A stretch of 61,327 nt of DNA from CAZWDL01 sp964632995 (GTDB lineage: Bacteria > Bacteroidota > Bacteroidia > Chitinophagales > Saprospiraceae), in contig CAZWDL010000033.1 of the NCBI GenBank assembly GCA_964632995.1, positions 1 to 61,327 on the forward strand, read 5' to 3'. Both the position numbers and the translations under genes were made by a program. Shown here piece after piece: positions 59,257-61,327 of this stretch (the first letter of the stretch is position 1; every line of letters begins with the position of its first letter). The notes below the pieces were generated by a model, which saw only the letters and a list, made by a program, of their open reading frames with translations, was not told the origin of the DNA and made no database searches.

Positions 59257-61239
59257 ATGATTCGTCGTGGTTTATATAGTTTACTGCGGAATAACCGTTC
59301 CAGCAGGTCGCTTGCTTTTATTGACGGGGTGACTAGTCACCCCGTCAATGAAACGGCTCCTATTGTAGTTCGGATATGCCTGCTGACTTTTTTTCTCTTC
59401 GGTATTGTTACATTCTCCTTCGCCCAGCAAACCACTCAGGATACCACAGCGGCCGACCGGGTGACGATCGACTGGTCGGAGACCTTCGAGATTTTTCAGG
59501 AGAAAGGCACGCTGCGCCGCAAGCTCACCGGCGATGTACAGCTGCGCCAGGACAGCATCTACCTCTACTGCGATTCGGCCATTATCTCCGATCAGGACAC
59601 CCGGGTGCAGGCCATGGGCTCGGTCATCATTCAACAGGGCGACTCGCTCGATGTATTTGCCGATTCGCTGATCTACAGTGGCGTAACCCGCATCGCGAAC
59701 CTCTACGGTAATGTGGCCCTGGAGCATGCCGACCAGCAGCTCTTCACCGACAGCCTGCGCTATGACCTCAATACCAAGATAGCTACCTATACTTCCGGTG
59801 CGACGCTCGTTAACGAGGAAACTCAGCTGAGTAGTAAGCGAGGGTACTATTACGTGGACCTCGACGAAGCGTACTTCAAGGACAGCGTCATAGTGGTCGA
59901 TCCACAGTTTAACCTGAAAGCGGATACCCTCAAATTTAATGTCCAAACCGAGGTCGTTACCTTTCTCGGCCCCACCCTCATTACCGACGACAGCACCAAA
60001 ATATATACCGAGGCCGGTTTTTACGACACCCAGCTCAGCCTGGCCGAGTTTACCAAAAATGCGCAATACCGCCGCGGTGAGCAACAGGCCCGCGCCGAAT
60101 TGATCCGCTACAACGGGGCTGACGAAGAGTACAGCCTTATCGGTAATGCCCGCTTTACCGAAAACGACCGGCGCGCCACTGCCGATACCATCCGCTACGA
60201 CGAACGCAACGACAAGACCTTCCTGGTGGGCAACGCTCATTACGAGGATGACAGCCAGGAGATCAATGCGCCGACCATCGTATACGACGCTGCCAAGGAA
60301 ACTTATTCCACCCGCGGCCGGGCCCGCATCAGCGACCCCCCCCAGATCCTGGAAGCCGATACGGTTGACTACAGCGAAGAGCGAGGCATGGGTATCGCGC
60401 TCGGTAATGTCATATGGCAGGATACCTCCGCTAACCTGACCATCCGCTGTAGCCAGGCGGACTACGACCGGGAAAGCGATTATCTCAAAGCCATGGGGGG
60501 GGCCCTCGGACGCCCGCTGTTGATCACCGAGATTGACGGCGACTCCCTATTCATGGCCTCCGATACTTTGATGGCCATACGCGAGGATACACTGGAAAAC
60601 GACAGCAGTCGCCTGCTGCTGGCCTATCACGACGTGCGCATTTTTAAAAATGATATGCAGGCTTTGTGCGATTCCCTCACCTATAACTCCCGCGATTCTG
60701 TCTTTCGCTTCTATGAGGATCCTATCGTCTGGTCCGATACGTCTCAATTTACCGCCGATACTATCCGGATGCAGCTGAAAGACGATAAGATCGACCGCGT
60801 CTTTTTGACTAATAAGGGCCTGATCATCAATTCCAGCGATGAAATCTTTTTCAATCAGATCAAGGGGAAAGATATTACCGCCTTTTTCGAGAATGACAAT
60901 ATCGATCGCATGGAGGTAATCGGCAACGCCGAGGCGATTTACTACGCCCTGGATGATTACGGGGCCTACATCGGCGTCAACGAAACGGCCTGTAGCGAAA
61001 TGATGATCTACTGGGGCGACAATCAGGTGGAAACCATCCGCTTTATGAATCAGCCGAGTGGAACGGTACACCCCATGGGTAAAGTCAATCACCAGGAACT
61101 CCGGCTGGACGGATTTCGATGGGTTAAAGACCGCCGGCCGCGCAGCGTACGGGATTTGTTTGACCGGCCGCCCCCGAAAAAAGAACCGCCGGCCACCGCC
61201 AAGCCGGATGTGAGTTTGCGGGAGGAGGATAAGGGGTAG
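59257..61239 (+). CDS. OstA/LptA-like protein, probable LPS transport component
   Basis: A large OstA-family protein (660 residues from the ATG at 59257) likely acting in periplasmic lipopolysaccharide transport. The hydrophobic signal segment VRICLLTFFLFGIVTFSFAQQ lies at about residues 38-58, so the true start is uncertain. After it come about ten LptA-type strand repeats (VQLRQDSIYLYCDSAIISD; TLIRYN-like ADTIRYDERNDKTFLVGNA; EADTVDYSEERGMGIALGNV). A Lys/Pro-rich tail ends the protein. It may bridge the envelope as a long LptA-like filament. The palindrome at 59320 lies within its first codons. Confidence 0.85.
   Translation: MIRRGLYSLLRNNRSSRSLAFIDGVTSHPVNETAPIVVRICLLTFFLFGIVTFSFAQQTTQDTTAADRVTIDWSETFEIFQEKGTLRRKLTGDVQLRQDSIYLYCDSAIISDQDTRVQAMGSVIIQQGDSLDVFADSLIYSGVTRIANLYGNVALEHADQQLFTDSLRYDLNTKIATYTSGATLVNEETQLSSKRGYYYVDLDEAYFKDSVIVVDPQFNLKADTLKFNVQTEVVTFLGPTLITDDSTKIYTEAGFYDTQLSLAEFTKNAQYRRGEQQARAELIRYNGADEEYSLIGNARFTENDRRATADTIRYDERNDKTFLVGNAHYEDDSQEINAPTIVYDAAKETYSTRGRARISDPPQILEADTVDYSEERGMGIALGNVIWQDTSANLTIRCSQADYDRESDYLKAMGGALGRPLLITEIDGDSLFMASDTLMAIREDTLENDSSRLLLAYHDVRIFKNDMQALCDSLTYNSRDSVFRFYEDPIVWSDTSQFTADTIRMQLKDDKIDRVFLTNKGLIINSSDEIFFNQIKGKDITAFFENDNIDRMEVIGNAEAIYYALDDYGAYIGVNETACSEMMIYWGDNQVETIRFMNQPSGTVHPMGKVNHQELRLDGFRWVKDRRPRSVRDLFDRPPPKKEPPATAKPDVSLREEDKG
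59320..59349. repeat. GACGGGGTGACT palindrome, copy B
   Basis: A perfect loopless 30-bp palindrome ATTGACGGGGTGACT with its complement, sharing 15 bases per arm with copy A at 28906. It falls in the open frame just before the OstA signal peptide. Confidence 0.8.
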
Positions 61240-61327
61240 GAAGTCGGAAGGGGGAAGTCGGAAGGGGGAAGGGGGAAGTGGGAAGTGGGAAGTCGGAAGT
61301 GGGAAGTGGGAAGTGGGAAGTCGGAAG
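61240..61327. repeat. GGAAGTCGGAAGT minisatellite at the window end
   Basis: Variants of GGAAGTGGGAAGTCGGAAG fill the last 88 bases, beginning directly after the OstA stop codon and continuing past the window edge. The same family occurs at 27674-27757. Confidence 0.85.

Noticed and set aside
59281..60240. 319-codon minus-strand ORF
   Set aside because: Antisense to the OstA-like gene; its sequence is that expected of a reversed repeat-rich beta protein.

Overview
The window is chromosomal DNA of a Bacteroidota bacterium, most likely of the Saprospiria (Lewinella/Phaeodactylibacter-like). It carries the type IX secretion/gliding core genes gldK-gldL-gldM-gldN with a PorP/SprF-like gene beside them, a secreted protein with a type B (CHU_C) sorting domain, relics of type A sorting domains, families largely confined to Bacteroidota (DUF2911, DUF4293, DUF3667, DUF6702), and several promoters with the Bacteroidota -7 box TAnnTTTG. 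No phage, IS transposase, CRISPR array or rRNA operon was seen. The genus is an inference.

Layout. 0-7 kb: fabG, then a three-gene RND efflux operon (adaptor, pump, outer-membrane channel). 7-17 kb: uvrA, an ECF sigma factor, a DUF6702-yidD-hemB operon, small membrane proteins, ahcY and a lipocalin. 17-28 kb is an accessory stretch: LOG-family hydrolase, Uma2 nuclease, MBL-fold hydrolase, PKD/CHU_C protein, mgsA, DUF2911, a Rof-like antiterminator, a PIN-domain toxin-antitoxin pair and a beta-helix lipoprotein, mixed with broken genes. 28-32 kb: three glycosyltransferases that may form a polyprenyl-phosphate-sugar pathway. 32-39 kb: a frameshifted rhodanese, an ABC exporter, a two-membrane-segment protein with a probable EAD11 effector-associated domain, an orphan sorting-domain fragment and an SMUBP-2-like helicase. 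39-45.5 kb: gldKLMN and PorP/SprF. 45.6-54.5 kb: DUF255 thioredoxin protein, an S24 regulator divergent from a glucosaminidase, manA, ruvX, def, an RNase H with viroplasmin domain, and tatD. 54.7-61.3 kb: tRNA-Ser(GGA), an exbB-orfX-exbD-exbD operon, DUF4293, a FAD oxidoreductase and an OstA/LptA-like protein.

The most unusual feature is gene decay. At least three genes between 19.6 and 26 kb (DUF3667, serine hydrolase, serpin) keep their first and last codons but have lost the middle. Fragments of an ABC ATPase, an HtrA protease and a MopE/sorting-domain protein lie elsewhere, and a rhodanese gene is frameshifted in a run of five C. The intergenic DNA carries several repeat families: a GACGGGGTGACT palindrome at 28.9 and 59.3 kb, GGAAGTCGGAAGT minisatellites at 21.6, 27.7 and 61.2 kb, and a MITE-like nested inverted repeat at 23.3 kb. 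The best candidate for unfamiliar biology is the membrane-anchored EAD11-like protein at 34.8-36.7 kb. All family assignments come from reading the translations; no database search was run.
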